Notes: generated by a model not told the origin, from the letters alone. A stretch of 64,000 bases of DNA from Spirosoma validum (GCF_014699035.1 NZ_JACXAA010000002.1:62001-126000); one strand, 5' to 3'; positions 44,896 to 55,344 are shown, counted from the stretch's first letter. A program made the numbers and translations.

Positions 44896-46218
44896 ATGAC
44901 GCAAATAGAAAGAACAGATCGGCTTTCGCTACGTATAAAACTTGTTTGGCTTCTTGGGTTGATAACCCTAACAGGAAGCAGCGTTTTGTGGGGGTGCAAT
45001 CCCAACACCATACAGGATGAAACAGTACCGGATATTGTCGTAAGAGTATTGACCAGTACTGCCATCCAGGAAGCCATTGATGCAGCTCCTGCTACCGGCG
45101 CTCGTATTATACTACCACCCGGCGATTATAACGCCACCGCACGGGTCAATCTGACGAGCAAAAATAATATTACCATCGATGGCCAGGGTAAGGCCAATTG
45201 GGTAGGGAGTAGTTCAGTACCTAACTTGTTTGCCTTACTGGGTACGTGTCGGAATATACGCCTGACAGGGATTAACTTCTCGACTACGGCCGGGCCTGGT
45301 TCCTATCAATACGGTCTTATATGTGCCTTCGAACAAAGCTTCATTGATGGCTACGAGATTGACCATTGCACCTTTACGTCACCCAATGCGCCGATTAACC
45401 TGATTAGTTTTGTGCCCTATTCTCCCATTAATGAGTCGGGTAACGGGCGGGGGGCCATGCAACGCAACATCAATATCCATGATTGTGTTGGCAAAGACGG
45501 AGGACGGGCGTTTTGTGAACTGAATTCACACGTTCACGCTGATAATAAGACCACTGCTTATTTTGAAAATTTCCGCTTCAGCCACAACACAGTCACTAAC
45601 ATGGGGACGAAGGATAGGGCTTTTGGCCCGGCGCTTTCACTGAGTGGTATTGGCAATAATATCCAGGTCGACAGCAACGACATTACGGATACTCAGTATT
45701 GCGGACTTGAGTTTGTTAGTAACCGCAACGTTTCCTCGACTAATAATCATTTTACGGGTGTACAGAATGACTTCAGTGCGTATTCGATTAGTCAGGCAGG
45801 TGCCAATAAAACCAGTGGGGTGACTTTAAGTAACAACCGTGGCACAGTTAAAGGTCGGGCGTATATACTCCATGATGTCGATTCTTTTTCAGTGACTGAC
45901 GATTCGTTCATTACCGATAAGAAAGTTGAACTTATACGTGCCAGTAATGGCTCGCTCCGCGGACTTACGCTGACGGTGACGAACGACGTCAATGCGATGC
46001 TTGTTGATGAAAGCCAGGCCGTAGCGGTGACTAATAGTAGCATCCGATTAACCCAATCGACCAATGCAGCCAGTGTAGTAACGATCCCAGGCAATAGCCA
46101 ACGTATTGTGATTCAGAACAATACGCTTGCCCGTTCGACTAAGGCAACGGGCGAATTCGTGCAAAGCGTACCATCAAGCGGGAACACGATTGGGCCTAAT
46201 ATTGAGCAAACTCACTGA
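44896..46218 (+). CDS. Beta-helix lipoprotein, pectate-lyase-like fold
   Basis: The 440-residue product has an N-terminal signal with a lipobox-like LWGC (Cys 34), then TAIQEAIDAAPATGARIILPPGDY (split here as the entry strand) and a run of short N/G-rich coils typical of a right-handed parallel beta-helix (NITIDGQGKANW, IRLTGINFS, NIQVDSNDITDTQYCGLEF). It is unrelated in detail to the three giant paralogues and has no T9SS domain. It may be a cell-bound lyase, epimerase or deacetylase-type tailoring protein for the polymer. Convergent with the acyltransferase gene. Confidence 0.82.
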   Translation: MTQIERTDRLSLRIKLVWLLGLITLTGSSVLWGCNPNTIQDETVPDIVVRVLTSTAIQEAIDAAPATGARIILPPGDYNATARVNLTSKNNITIDGQGKANWVGSSSVPNLFALLGTCRNIRLTGINFSTTAGPGSYQYGLICAFEQSFIDGYEIDHCTFTSPNAPINLISFVPYSPINESGNGRGAMQRNINIHDCVGKDGGRAFCELNSHVHADNKTTAYFENFRFSHNTVTNMGTKDRAFGPALSLSGIGNNIQVDSNDITDTQYCGLEFVSNRNVSSTNNHFTGVQNDFSAYSISQAGANKTSGVTLSNNRGTVKGRAYILHDVDSFSVTDDSFITDKKVELIRASNGSLRGLTLTVTNDVNAMLVDESQAVAVTNSSIRLTQSTNAASVVTIPGNSQRIVIQNNTLARSTKATGEFVQSVPSSGNTIGPNIEQTH

Positions 46219-46324
46219 TTCTGGTTTTGTTAGTCAGATAGCTACGCTTACCTATAACCAGAACAACGTCGACTGATTAGGACATAACGATTACTGTAAT
46301 CAACTACCCTGTTTCAGATGTCAA

Positions 46325-47455
46325 CTAGTAAACGTGTTCAATAGGAATTGTTTTGTCAAAGTGCTTAAACACTGTAACGAGTTTACGCTTCAAAAACTGG
46401 CTTAACGGTTTTTCTATATACATATGCAGCACATAGGAGAGTACAATCATAAAGCCAGTAATGCCAATTAATAAGACATATTTATCAACTGTATTTCCTA
46501 TACGCTGATATAAAATAAAGCCAATATTATGATGCAACAAGTATAAGGGATAAGTCAAAGTACCTAGCCAAACTAGCCCAGTATACCGATGTAAGTCAAT
46601 TTTTCTGAAAATAATAAGCAGAAATAAGCTAAAAAGCAGCGTAACTAGTATAGCTGTTATTTCAGGCGAAAATGGCTGACCAAACCATTTTGAATACTCT
46701 CTTGATTCGGCTAAGGCGCTGCGAACTCCCAACGCCCAGGAAATTATTAATAAGATCAGTAAATAGCGCCGGTTACCCAAACGTTGTTGAATCATATAAA
46801 ACAACATACCACCAACAAAATAAGGCGCATATGCTGGGAAAAATAACGTTGCGAATGGCGCAGCGGAAGCAGACCCCATCGGCTTGAAGCCTACTACACC
46901 ACAATATACCAGCCAGACGGCAAGTAATAAAGGCAAGTGTTTGACTAAATCATAACCTATCAGCAGAGAGATCAGAAAGTAGAAGACGATCTCGTAGGTT
47001 AATGTCCAGTATACCCCATCAATGTTCCCATACCCAAAAAAGTAATGTAGCATAGTGAGATTAACCAGATACTGACGAGGATGGACGTCGAGATAAACAG
47101 ACCAACCAGGTTGACCCTGTAAAGGAGCAAATAGGTAAGTAATACCGAAGCAGAGAGTGCAGGCAATCCAGAACGCAGGATATAAGCGCACGACGCGCGA
47201 TACAAAAAATTCCCGAACATTTTTGTGATAGGCAGACATCAGCACTACATACCCACTGATAATAAAAAACAGTTCAACGCCAAGGTAACCATACTTAAAA
47301 ATGCTACCTAGAAATGGATAATTAACCGGGCTCAGCTGATCGTGGTTATAGCCTCGAAATACATAATGATACATCAGAACGACGAATGCAGCAATAAAGC
47401 GCAACAAATCAATCTCGTGATAACGAATTGGCTTGACTCGTAACTCTGATTCCAT
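46325..47455 (-). CDS. Acyltransferase family 3 (OafA-like) membrane protein
   Basis: The 376-residue protein has about 10 membrane spans and starts with YHEIDLLRFIAAFVVLMYHY, the family motif with its conserved His. FFIISGYVVLMSAY and RLYPAFWIACTL follow, then YPLYLLHHNIGF near the C-terminus. Members O-acetylate or O-succinylate sugars of polysaccharides using acyl-CoA. In this context it likely decorates the exopolysaccharide. Confidence 0.92.
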   Translation of the reverse strand: MESELRVKPIRYHEIDLLRFIAAFVVLMYHYVFRGYNHDQLSPVNYPFLGSIFKYGYLGVELFFIISGYVVLMSAYHKNVREFFVSRVVRLYPAFWIACTLCFGITYLFAPLQGQPGWSVYLDVHPRQYLVNLTMLHYFFGYGNIDGVYWTLTYEIVFYFLISLLIGYDLVKHLPLLLAVWLVYCGVVGFKPMGSASAAPFATLFFPAYAPYFVGGMLFYMIQQRLGNRRYLLILLIISWALGVRSALAESREYSKWFGQPFSPEITAILVTLLFSLFLLIIFRKIDLHRYTGLVWLGTLTYPLYLLHHNIGFILYQRIGNTVDKYVLLIGITGFMIVLSYVLHMYIEKPLSQFLKRKLVTVFKHFDKTIPIEHVY

Positions 47456-48085
47456 CAGGTGGAGTGATAAACTATGGAGACATTCAGAATGATTTGATCA
47501 GGCAGTGACTACTACAAGTTGTGCCTTAGTTTATTAACGAGTGTGTGACGATGTCTAATTCGCGTCTATAGGCTTTCTAAGACCAGTCATTACACTCCTT
47601 TAAAACTATTATCTAATTCTGAAACAGGGTGAACTTATTGTGGAAATTGATGAAAGTCTACAAAACTTGTTGATCGTGTATCTGATTAAAAAGCTCCATA
47701 TATGTTGTGGACTTAGCTTGACCATTCTGGCCAATAAATTAGATTAAAGGAGCGGAGAAGATACTCAGTGGATGAAGAATAATATGATGCTAACACCAAT
47801 AGAATGCATTTGTTTATTTTCATCGAATTTGTGCAAAATAATCATCTTAAAAAAACAAATTTAAACGGAGATATCGCTAATTTTTTGACTGATTGATCAA
47901 ATAATTTTTATTGTTTGTTTAATTAGTGACCGCTTAGTAAATTTATTCTCTAGAATTAGTTATTCCACAATAAAGGTAAGTGGCTCAGTTTGATTGAAAA
48001 GTGATTGAGTATCTAATCCTTTTAGTCCAAACTTTAATACTATCCGATAGAGTAAACTATTTCTCCACTTTATCCAACTTCACTT
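47456..48085. other. AT-rich intergenic region between divergent genes
   Basis: About 630 bp between the acyltransferase (minus) and the third giant beta-helix gene (plus). I see no credible gene. An 11-bp inverted repeat (TTCCACAATAA and its complement) occurs at both ends, about 320 bases apart. It probably holds both promoters and a long leader. Confidence 0.5.
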
Positions 48086-51000
48086 GTGTTCACAGTACTT
48101 GTACGCCTGAACTCACGCCCGAACAGGCGTGCTGGACGAGGCTTGTTTGCCCTTTTACTATCATTGGCCGTCTCCACCGCCTTTGCTCAGAACATTTATT
48201 ATGTAGCTGCCAACGGCAACGATAGTAACTCCGGTCGCTCGACCGACGCTCCCTATCAGTCGCTTGCTAAAATCAGCAGTTTGTCTCTACAACCGGGCGA
48301 CCAGGTACTGCTCCGACGGGGTGATACGTTCCGGGGAACGCTGCACATCCGGCAGTCGGGTTCGTCAGGCAATCCGATTGTTGTTGATGCCTACGGCTCA
48401 GGTAATAAGCCCATCATTGCCGGGTCGAGCCAGATTACAGGGTGGAACAACATCGGCAACAATACCTGGCAGGCTAGTTGCCCCAGTTGTGGCAGTCGGG
48501 TGACGGGTATATACAGCAACAATGCAGGTTTACCCCTCGGTCGTTATCCTAATCTCAGCGACTCGAACAAAGGGTATCTGACTGTTCAGTCGCACAATGG
48601 TACAAGTCAGATTACGAGTCAGCAGAATTTGCCAAGCAATTTTACGGGGGGGGAAGCCGTGCTGCGCTCTGCTGTCTGGGTTATCGACCGCGCCCAGATT
48701 ACCGGGCAGAACGGCAATACCCTATCGCTCAATTATAGTACTACGTATCAGCCGCTCGATAACTGGGGATACTTTATCCAGAATCATCCGGCAACACTCG
48801 ATCAGGTTGGCGAATGGTACTATAATCCGTCCGATAAAACGATCCGTATTTACGATAATCAGACTAGTCCTAACAGTAAGACAATTACGGCGACAACGGC
48901 CAGTGAGGGCGTTAACCTCGGTTCTTCTTCGTACATAACTGTACGTAACATCAAGATCACCCAGACGCTCTCGGCAGGTTTGTTGTCGAATAACGGCAAC
49001 GGCATTACGCTGTCGGGTAACGACATTACCTTCTCGGGCGAAAACGGGGTCAATTTCACTGGATCGGGCAACACAATTCTGGTTGAAAACAACCTGATTG
49101 AAGATGCTAACAATACGGGTTTTATGATCAACGTCTATCAGAATTTCACCTTTCGGGGGAATACTGTTCAACGAATTGGCCTGTCGGCAGGCCGGGGTGG
49201 CAATGGCGACGGAACGTATTCTGGGCTTCAGTCGGCCTGTAATTCCAACTCGCTCATCGAAAACAATGTGTTCGACCAACTCGGTTATACGGGCGTTTCT
49301 ATTGGCAGTAGTACAACGGTTCGGTACAACCGTGTGTCGAACTTCTGCCAGACGAAGAGCGACGGGGGCGGCTTATACATATCCAATGGCGGGCGGGCCA
49401 ACCTGACCGACGTCAAGTTCCAGTCGAATATTGTATATAATGGTATTGGTGCTCCCGAAGGTACGCAGGTTCAGTCGACGTCGGGCGCGCACGGTATTTT
49501 CCTCGACGACTGCACGCTCAACGCGGAGGTTTCGGGCAACACCATCTTTCATGTATCTGGTATGGGTATCTTCCTGCGGGGGGCTTACAATTGCACGATT
49601 AAAAATAATACCAGCTTTGACAATGGTGAATATCAACTCAAAATCGTTGCAAATGGTACCTGTTCACCACGAAATATCGTTAATCAAAACAATATATTGG
49701 TCAGCAAGCTGGCCACGGGTATTGTAGCGGGCTACGAGACCAACGCCAATGACCTGGGTAGTTTTGGTTCATTCGACTATAACTACTACGTGCGGCCCTT
49801 CGAAGATCAGTTTAAGATTCAGGCCGTTTACAATCCTGGTACAGGCTTTGTCGGCCCTATCCTATCACTCGCGGAATGGCAAAACCGCTTCGGCCTTGAT
49901 AGAAACTCGTCGAACAGTGCCGTCACTTTTAAGCCTCAAATGGTAACCCAGACGGGTGCCACCTTACTGAACTACCCTTTCTCAAGCGGAACCAATGGCT
50001 GGAATTACTGGTCGCCCTTTGGGAACGGTCGGGTCGACTGGGACAATACCAACAAGCTCGATGGCGGATCTATGCGGTTGTCGTTTGCCTCTTCGTCGGG
50101 TCAGAGCGATTCGTATCTGCTGTCAACAATAAATCTGGGCAGTGTACGGAAAGGACAAACCTATGAGCTGGTGCTGGATGGCGTTGCGTCGGCATCCAAT
50201 AAACGCCTGACGGTTTATCCGCGTCAGCTGGCGGGCAACTATAGCGACCTGGCTGACCGCACAACCTTCGTGATGGGTACGAGTCGCCAGAGCTATCAAA
50301 CGACATTTACGGCTAATGCCGACGAGTCGAATGCCATCCTTGTTGTGCAGGTGTCTGAGGACGGGCAGACTGCCTGGATTGATAACCTGATTCTGCGCGA
50401 AGCGACCCTGACTACGCTTAATCCTGACGACTACGTTAAGATTGTTTACAACGCTACAGGCCAAAACACCAACGTGAGCTTAGACGCGACCTACCGCGAC
50501 GTTAAAAACACGGCCTATACGGGTCAGGTTACGCTTGCGCCTTATTCGTCGATGGTGCTGATGAAACAGATTACAGCAGCCACTCCGACGCCCGTTAGCC
50601 TACGCGATCCGGAAAACCCCGCTTCAACCACGAATGGTCTCGACTACCGGTACTACGAAGGCTCCTGGAGTATACTACCCGACTTCAGCAACCTTACAGC
50701 CGCCAGGACCGGTACTGCCAGTCAGCCTGATCTCTCCGTGCGGGCGCGGGATAGCTATTTTGGATTGCAGTTCAAAGGTTACTTCAACGCCCCTACAGAC
50801 GGTACATACACCTTTTATACCACTTCCGACGACGGCAGCAAACTCTATATTGGCTCGACCGAGGTCGTTAGTAATGATGGCCAGCACGCTGCCCAGGAGA
50901 AATCGGGTACTATTGGTCTGAAAGCTGGCAAACACGCGATCACCGTCCCCTTCTTCCAGGGTAATGGCAATCAGGCGCTCAGCGTCAATTACGATGGACC

Positions 51001-51808
51001 TGGCATTAGTAAGCAGGCCATTCCGGCCAGTGCGTTCTATCGCGTCCCGGCAACCACTACCCCGGTTCCTACCGGATCGGGCGTATACCTGTCAGACCTG
51101 ACCTGGGCATCGGCTACTAATGGCTATGGTCCCGTTGAGAAAGACATGAGCAACGGAGAAGCCGGGGCTGGCGACGGCCGCACCATCACCCTCAATGGGC
51201 AGACCTACGCCAAAGGACTGGGGGCGCATTCGGCCTCTTCGATCAGCTACAATTTGGGTGGGCAGTATACCCAGTTCATCACCGACATGGGCCTGGACGA
51301 TGAGATGAGCAGCAGTTGCGGCAACGTCGAGTTCCAGATTTACGTCGATGGCACACTGGTCTACCGCAGCGGCAACATGAACGCGGCCACGGCCACCAAG
51401 TCGGTGACTTTAGACGTATCGGGCAAACAGACGCTGACGCTGATGATCACCGATGGGGGCGATGGTAGCGCCTGTGATCACGGGGACTGGGCTGGAGCAC
51501 GACTTACCAAGCCGAGTGGTAGTCGGGTAGCTTCCGTAAAGTCAGAAGCTGATGTTTTCACAACTGAAGTTTATCCCAACCCAGCCCGTGAAACGCTGCA
51601 AATACGCTATCGGGCCGAAACTTTGGGCGATCTGTCATTGCAACTCCTCAACGAGGCAGCCCAGCCGATGCTTCAGCAGATAGTTTTGGTCAGGGCGGGT
51701 GAAAACCTGATTAATCTACCCGTGCAGAACCTCAAGCGTGGCTTTTATATTCTATCGCTGGTTCAGGGTCGGCAGCGTATAACTCGCAAGGTAATTTTAA
51801 GCGAATAG
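48086..51808 (+). CDS. Giant secreted beta-helix protein with CBM-like, PA14 and NPCBM domains and T9SS sorting signal
   Basis: The product is 1240 residues from a GTG start in the same local context (CACTTGTGT) as the paralogue at 11205 (GACTTGTGT). A signal peptide ends at STAFAQ (about 35). The beta-helix (about 37-600) shares CPSCG, GRGGNGDG, TKSDGGGLY and GIFLDDC with the paralogues. A CBM4/9-like domain (about 626-776), one PA14 domain (about 838-987) and an NPCBM-type galactose-binding-like domain (about 997-1145, GYGPVEKDMSNGEAG, YAKGLGAHSASSISY, GLDDEM) follow. The last 80 residues are a T9SS type A sorting domain (EVYPNPARETL to KVILSE). Codon use is more GC-rich than in the 11205 gene. 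Confidence 0.92.
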   Translation: MFTVLVRLNSRPNRRAGRGLFALLLSLAVSTAFAQNIYYVAANGNDSNSGRSTDAPYQSLAKISSLSLQPGDQVLLRRGDTFRGTLHIRQSGSSGNPIVVDAYGSGNKPIIAGSSQITGWNNIGNNTWQASCPSCGSRVTGIYSNNAGLPLGRYPNLSDSNKGYLTVQSHNGTSQITSQQNLPSNFTGGEAVLRSAVWVIDRAQITGQNGNTLSLNYSTTYQPLDNWGYFIQNHPATLDQVGEWYYNPSDKTIRIYDNQTSPNSKTITATTASEGVNLGSSSYITVRNIKITQTLSAGLLSNNGNGITLSGNDITFSGENGVNFTGSGNTILVENNLIEDANNTGFMINVYQNFTFRGNTVQRIGLSAGRGGNGDGTYSGLQSACNSNSLIENNVFDQLGYTGVSIGSSTTVRYNRVSNFCQTKSDGGGLYISNGGRANLTDVKFQSNIVYNGIGAPEGTQVQSTSGAHGIFLDDCTLNAEVSGNTIFHVSGMGIFLRGAYNCTIKNNTSFDNGEYQLKIVANGTCSPRNIVNQNNILVSKLATGIVAGYETNANDLGSFGSFDYNYYVRPFEDQFKIQAVYNPGTGFVGPILSLAEWQNRFGLDRNSSNSAVTFKPQMVTQTGATLLNYPFSSGTNGWNYWSPFGNGRVDWDNTNKLDGGSMRLSFASSSGQSDSYLLSTINLGSVRKGQTYELVLDGVASASNKRLTVYPRQLAGNYSDLADRTTFVMGTSRQSYQTTFTANADESNAILVVQVSEDGQTAWIDNLILREATLTTLNPDDYVKIVYNATGQNTNVSLDATYRDVKNTAYTGQVTLAPYSSMVLMKQITAATPTPVSLRDPENPASTTNGLDYRYYEGSWSILPDFSNLTAARTGTASQPDLSVRARDSYFGLQFKGYFNAPTDGTYTFYTTSDDGSKLYIGSTEVVSNDGQHAAQEKSGTIGLKAGKHAITVPFFQGNGNQALSVNYDGPGISKQAIPASAFYRVPATTTPVPTGSGVYLSDLTWASATNGYGPVEKDMSNGEAGAGDGRTITLNGQTYAKGLGAHSASSISYNLGGQYTQFITDMGLDDEMSSSCGNVEFQIYVDGTLVYRSGNMNAATATKSVTLDVSGKQTLTLMITDGGDGSACDHGDWAGARLTKPSGSRVASVKSEADVFTTEVYPNPARETLQIRYRAETLGDLSLQLLNEAAQPMLQQIVLVRAGENLINLPVQNLKRGFYILSLVQGRQRITRKVILSE

Positions 51809-51824
51809 CCATAGTGAAGGCAAA

Positions 51825-51875
51825 CTAAAACGTAGCAAAGTAGCCCCCATTTTATGCCAATTTGCTACGTTTTAG
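51825..51875 (+). terminator. Hairpin terminator after third beta-helix gene
   Basis: CTAAAACGTAGCAAA at 51825-51839 is exactly complementary to 51861-51875, with a 21-base loop. It starts 17 bases after the stop codon. Confidence 0.8.
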
Positions 51876-52385
51876 CGTCTGCGCGTGCGACAATCAGACA
51901 ATCATATGCTATGGATTGAGCCGCGGCAGCGGACCGCTGGACAACTAGTAAAATCGCCAGAATGCCGCTTCATTTTGCAAATTTTGGTGCTACATTTTCT
52001 TGTATAGATACCCGCGAAGTTTGGATTTTCACTTACGTTGATTCATCAGCGGGCGGGCCGCCCCTTAGGTTTGAGAACTGGTAAGATTCCACGATTTGGT
52101 AACGTGCAAGTTCTTGACCAGAGTGGGATATACTAACGGGGTAGTGTGCCACTGCGACGCCAAGGACTCGCAGACATATCCTCCGATTTAGCACACTCTG
52201 TTTCTATGCCTCAGATCTGGCTAGAACTTAGGGTTGGAGGATCACCTAAACTACTCCTTGAATTTATTGATAAACTGCATTGGGGTCGTCAAGTATATGA
52301 CTGCCTTATTTTAAGTTGGTTTTGCAATTGGTCAACGGTCCACGGCTGGAATAGATAGACAAGCTTTGCCTGGAAATGGGTATTT
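51876..52385. other. Intergenic region with no recognisable gene
   Basis: About 510 bp between the beta-helix gene and the convergent GT-C gene. A 70-codon plus-strand frame at 52146-52358 has no signal, motif or plausible family. The stretch may hold decayed sequence. Confidence 0.5.
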
Positions 52386-54191
52386 TTAATTAATCTGTGA
52401 ACGTAGTGGATTAATGGCCACTTTTTGTGAAAATAGATGGAGTCGGTCCTGGCGAACATAGATACGCACCTGTTTTATGGAGGTGACTAAGCTATAATTC
52501 TGTTGAATAATCCGGTTGATCGTGGCAAACTGCTCATGGCGATATTGCGGTTTGGTCAATATTAAACTGGCCTTTCCCACCGCATCAACGAATACGACGG
52601 GTCGATTCATCACCAAATCGTGTGCATATCGGTTTAGATACGCGTTCCGCATCCGGTTCGGTATAATGCTTCGTTGCGTGTGGTTCTCACGAACCCCCTG
52701 TGCTAACCCTGTTTCAACGTAATATTGACAGTTCCAACCCCATACCGCTATTTTGTCGAGGGGGAGTGTTAGCCGCCTGATGACCTGAGAAACGGGAGAT
52801 AAGGGCAAGACTAGTTTGGCTGGAAACGAAAACAGGTAGGGGTTGCTGCTTATTAACCAATCTTGGGTTGACTCCGATTTGGTCGGTTTTATCGTTGCCT
52901 TGATAGGTCTTGTCATTAGTTGCCTGCCATAGGCTAGAAGTAAGTTATCAGTTAGAATAACCTCCAGAATATACAAGCCTATTAAAGTGGTTATTACAGA
53001 CTGCCTGATCAGCGGATCAGGGATTGATTGCATTAATTTATGGATAGCCAAAGCCAGTCCCCAACTTAAAGGGAACACCAGCAATAAGAGATGGTGACCA
53101 AACTCTGTGCCGGGCGTAACAACGGCCCAGAGGGCTCCAAGGATAGTCAATGTAGTCAGTAGGTCTACCCAAGGCGAGCTTGTTTTGAAACGCCATTGAA
53201 AACGTTCCGCTAGTAAAGTAGCGGTAATGACCAGACAACAATTGAAAACAATAAAGATTAAAAAGTCGGCATAGTGTACCAGAAAAGCTGGAAACCGCGC
53301 TAGTTTCGCGATGAAACTCTGGCTAACCAACGGAACATGTGCATAGATTTGAGCGTACGTTGTTAGGTTACCTACAAAATAATAATCTATAAAATAGTCT
53401 TCTGTTTCAAACCAATAAGCCTGACCGAAAACAGCGATATTTAGTACTAAAAAACCGGCGGTAATCACGAATAAGGATTTCAATACCTTCCAGCGCTGAA
53501 TACTCCATAGATATAGGGTCAATGTAAAGAGTATCATGCCAACGATAGGCAGCGTTTGCAGTTTACAGTACACAGTCAATCCTGCTAAGACACCTAACCC
53601 TGCCAACCCTGCTACCGATGGGGGAGTGTTCTGGCGTAGAACTCCGAGCGCCAGGCTAAAAGAAGCTGTTAAAATGACAAGTGACGATAATTCACTGCTG
53701 TAATGCAGAAAATTCGGTTCCGTCGTCCAGGAGAAAAACAATAGTACGGGCAGAAAGCTTATCCGGCCTATAAACGGTGTCGTCAAACGTAGCACACTAA
53801 AGTAGAACAGCAGTAAGGAGCTGGCGATGAGCAGCAAAGCGGTTAACCGGGCTGAGGTATAGTCTAATGGCAGACCTAACGCACTCGGAATCAACAATAG
53901 ATACGTATTGATAGGTCCAATTGAAGTACCATCTACCGAACGGCCATAAATAGGATCCTGTTGTAACGTAATGGCTTGAGCCAGCAACTGGCTCTCGTCA
54001 ACGTTCAATTCCCGATTGTAGCCTATACTGGGTATACGCGTGAGGATCAGCAGCAGCAAAGCCACAGTCAAAAAGAGCGTATTTGTCTGAAATGGACTAG
54101 TGCTTTGGTAGGTAGTAGTAACTGGCCGGCACAAATAGATAAGTGTAGCCAGCAAGCCAGCTGAAATAAAATAGTACAGGGTAGCGTACAT
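52386..54191 (-). CDS. GT-C-like polytopic membrane glycosyltransferase
   Basis: The 601-residue protein has about 11 to 12 spans. After the second span comes YNRELNVDESQLLAQAITL, whose Asp-Glu pair fits the first-loop motif of the GT39/GT83 GT-C fold; GTSIGPINTYLLLIPSALG follows. The soluble C-terminal part (about 430-601) is basic. Sugar donor and acceptor are unknown. It is isolated from the polysaccharide operon by a beta-helix gene and sits at the edge of a decayed region, so it may be a late accessory gene. Confidence 0.8.
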   Translation of the reverse strand: MYATLYYFISAGLLATLIYLCRPVTTTYQSTSPFQTNTLFLTVALLLLILTRIPSIGYNRELNVDESQLLAQAITLQQDPIYGRSVDGTSIGPINTYLLLIPSALGLPLDYTSARLTALLLIASSLLLFYFSVLRLTTPFIGRISFLPVLLFFSWTTEPNFLHYSSELSSLVILTASFSLALGVLRQNTPPSVAGLAGLGVLAGLTVYCKLQTLPIVGMILFTLTLYLWSIQRWKVLKSLFVITAGFLVLNIAVFGQAYWFETEDYFIDYYFVGNLTTYAQIYAHVPLVSQSFIAKLARFPAFLVHYADFLIFIVFNCCLVITATLLAERFQWRFKTSSPWVDLLTTLTILGALWAVVTPGTEFGHHLLLLVFPLSWGLALAIHKLMQSIPDPLIRQSVITTLIGLYILEVILTDNLLLAYGRQLMTRPIKATIKPTKSESTQDWLISSNPYLFSFPAKLVLPLSPVSQVIRRLTLPLDKIAVWGWNCQYYVETGLAQGVRENHTQRSIIPNRMRNAYLNRYAHDLVMNRPVVFVDAVGKASLILTKPQYRHEQFATINRIIQQNYSLVTSIKQVRIYVRQDRLHLFSQKVAINPLRSQIN

Positions 54192-54339
54192 AGGATATAA
54201 AGTATGCTCTTTAACACACTTAATAACCTGTTTGGCTCAGAATCTATTTGCGTGGAAAACGGCAAAGTAAGGTAACGGCTTTTACTAATAGAGCGAGACT
54301 TTTGTTTATTGTACTGACTTTTAAGTACTTAACTCGAAG

Positions 54340-54368
54340 TTAATTGGAGTACTCACTACTCCAATTAA
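54340..54368. repeat. Perfect 12-bp hairpin
   Basis: TTAATTGGAGTA at 54340-54351 is exactly complementary to 54357-54368, with a 5-base loop. No gene ends here. It abuts the relic at 54369. Confidence 0.75.
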
Positions 54369-54660
54369 GCACTAAAAACAAAGCTGACGGAAACTCAATT
54401 AGCATCACAAGAACCAGAACGCATAACTGAGATTGAACTCCGGTCGGGCACATTTATTGAAGTTTTAAACCAAGAAAACTTCCCTCTACATGACTTCAAT
54501 TATAAAGAGTCAGGCCCTGTTGATAAAAACAATCTTCTACAGAAAGTCGAAATTACCGCCACAATAATGTACACTCGCCCAAATAACCTCTGTCACTCTT
54601 CAGGCCAATCAACGAAAAAAATGGTTCAATTTAATCACCGATGTTAGGGAAAATTACTAG
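54369..54660 (+). pseudogene. Frameshifted gene relic, plus strand
   Basis: An open frame with no ATG start reads protein-like (LTETQLASQEPERITEIEL, then IEVLNQENFPLHDFNYKESG). Near 54590 the protein-like reading moves to another frame (TLQANQRKKWFNLITDV) that stops at 54658. This pattern fits a decayed gene with a lost start and a frameshift. I do not know the family for certain. Confidence 0.4.
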
Positions 54661-54798
54661 CCAGTCTGAAGTAACGACTCTCATTCTCTACTCTGAAACA
54701 TAAAGTCACCGAAGCCAACGTTTGTTAAGCAAATGGCTTGGGAATATACCATAAGCCGGTTTGTCCATACGGCTTACGCTGAGCATTAATCGATTTGC

Positions 54799-55344
54799 TT
54801 ATCGAACTCGTTTCACCCGGAATGTACAGGTGATTGCCCGCCCATTCCGTCCGCACTCGCCTTTGGGATAGAGAGTTGTTTTAAAGCTGCCTTCTACGTA
54901 ACCGTCTACTTTGTCAGCCCATTTTGTTACGTGGATGGCCCCATCCGAATTAACCTGGTTGTAAGGTGACTGACAGTTGACATAGCCTGTGCTGTAAACC
55001 GTTGAGCCTGGACCCGTACTGAACTCAAGAGCGGCCAGATCCACATCAAAAGCAAACTCGCCTGTTCTGTTCGCAAAATTCTTGATCGTAATATCCAGCG
55101 TTCGGCGGTTGGACGCCGTCGCCCGGATAAAAAACTTGTCCTTGTCAAACTCACCGTTGATGCAACCGGTAACGCAGTCGCCGTTGATCTGAGCCTTAGT
55201 ATCGTCGAAGGCAAAGTTGAGGTATTGATCCGTAGGGGTTTCGGTTGGCTGGCCGTCGGGCTTGACTGACTCAGCCTCATTTTTTTGACAGGATGTAAAA
55301 AGCAATAGACTCAGTAAGGCAGTAAAAAAGTGATTTAACAGCAT
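54799..55344 (-). CDS. Lipoprotein of unknown function
   Basis: The ATG at 55344 starts a clean SPII signal with lipobox FTSC (Cys 19), giving 181 residues; a longer frame to 55452 would put 36 unrelated residues in front of it. The mature domain is beta-rich with two Cys pairs (NGDCVTGCINGEF, and NCQS with KGECGRNGRAITC). The pattern YLNFAFDDTKAQINGDC resembles small Bacteroidota lipoproteins of unknown role. It is the only intact small gene in the decayed region besides the TIR gene. Confidence 0.72.
   Translation of the reverse strand: MLLNHFFTALLSLLLFTSCQKNEAESVKPDGQPTETPTDQYLNFAFDDTKAQINGDCVTGCINGEFDKDKFFIRATASNRRTLDITIKNFANRTGEFAFDVDLAALEFSTGPGSTVYSTGYVNCQSPYNQVNSDGAIHVTKWADKVDGYVEGSFKTTLYPKGECGRNGRAITCTFRVKRVR

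Noticed and set aside
48722-49279. 185-codon minus-strand frame inside the third beta-helix gene
   Set aside because: It is antisense to a conserved coding region and shows no start signal or domain; a shadow of codon bias.
52146-52358. Plus-strand frame of 70 codons between the third beta-helix gene and the GT-C gene
   Set aside because: No family resemblance, odd composition and convergent with an established gene; probably chance.
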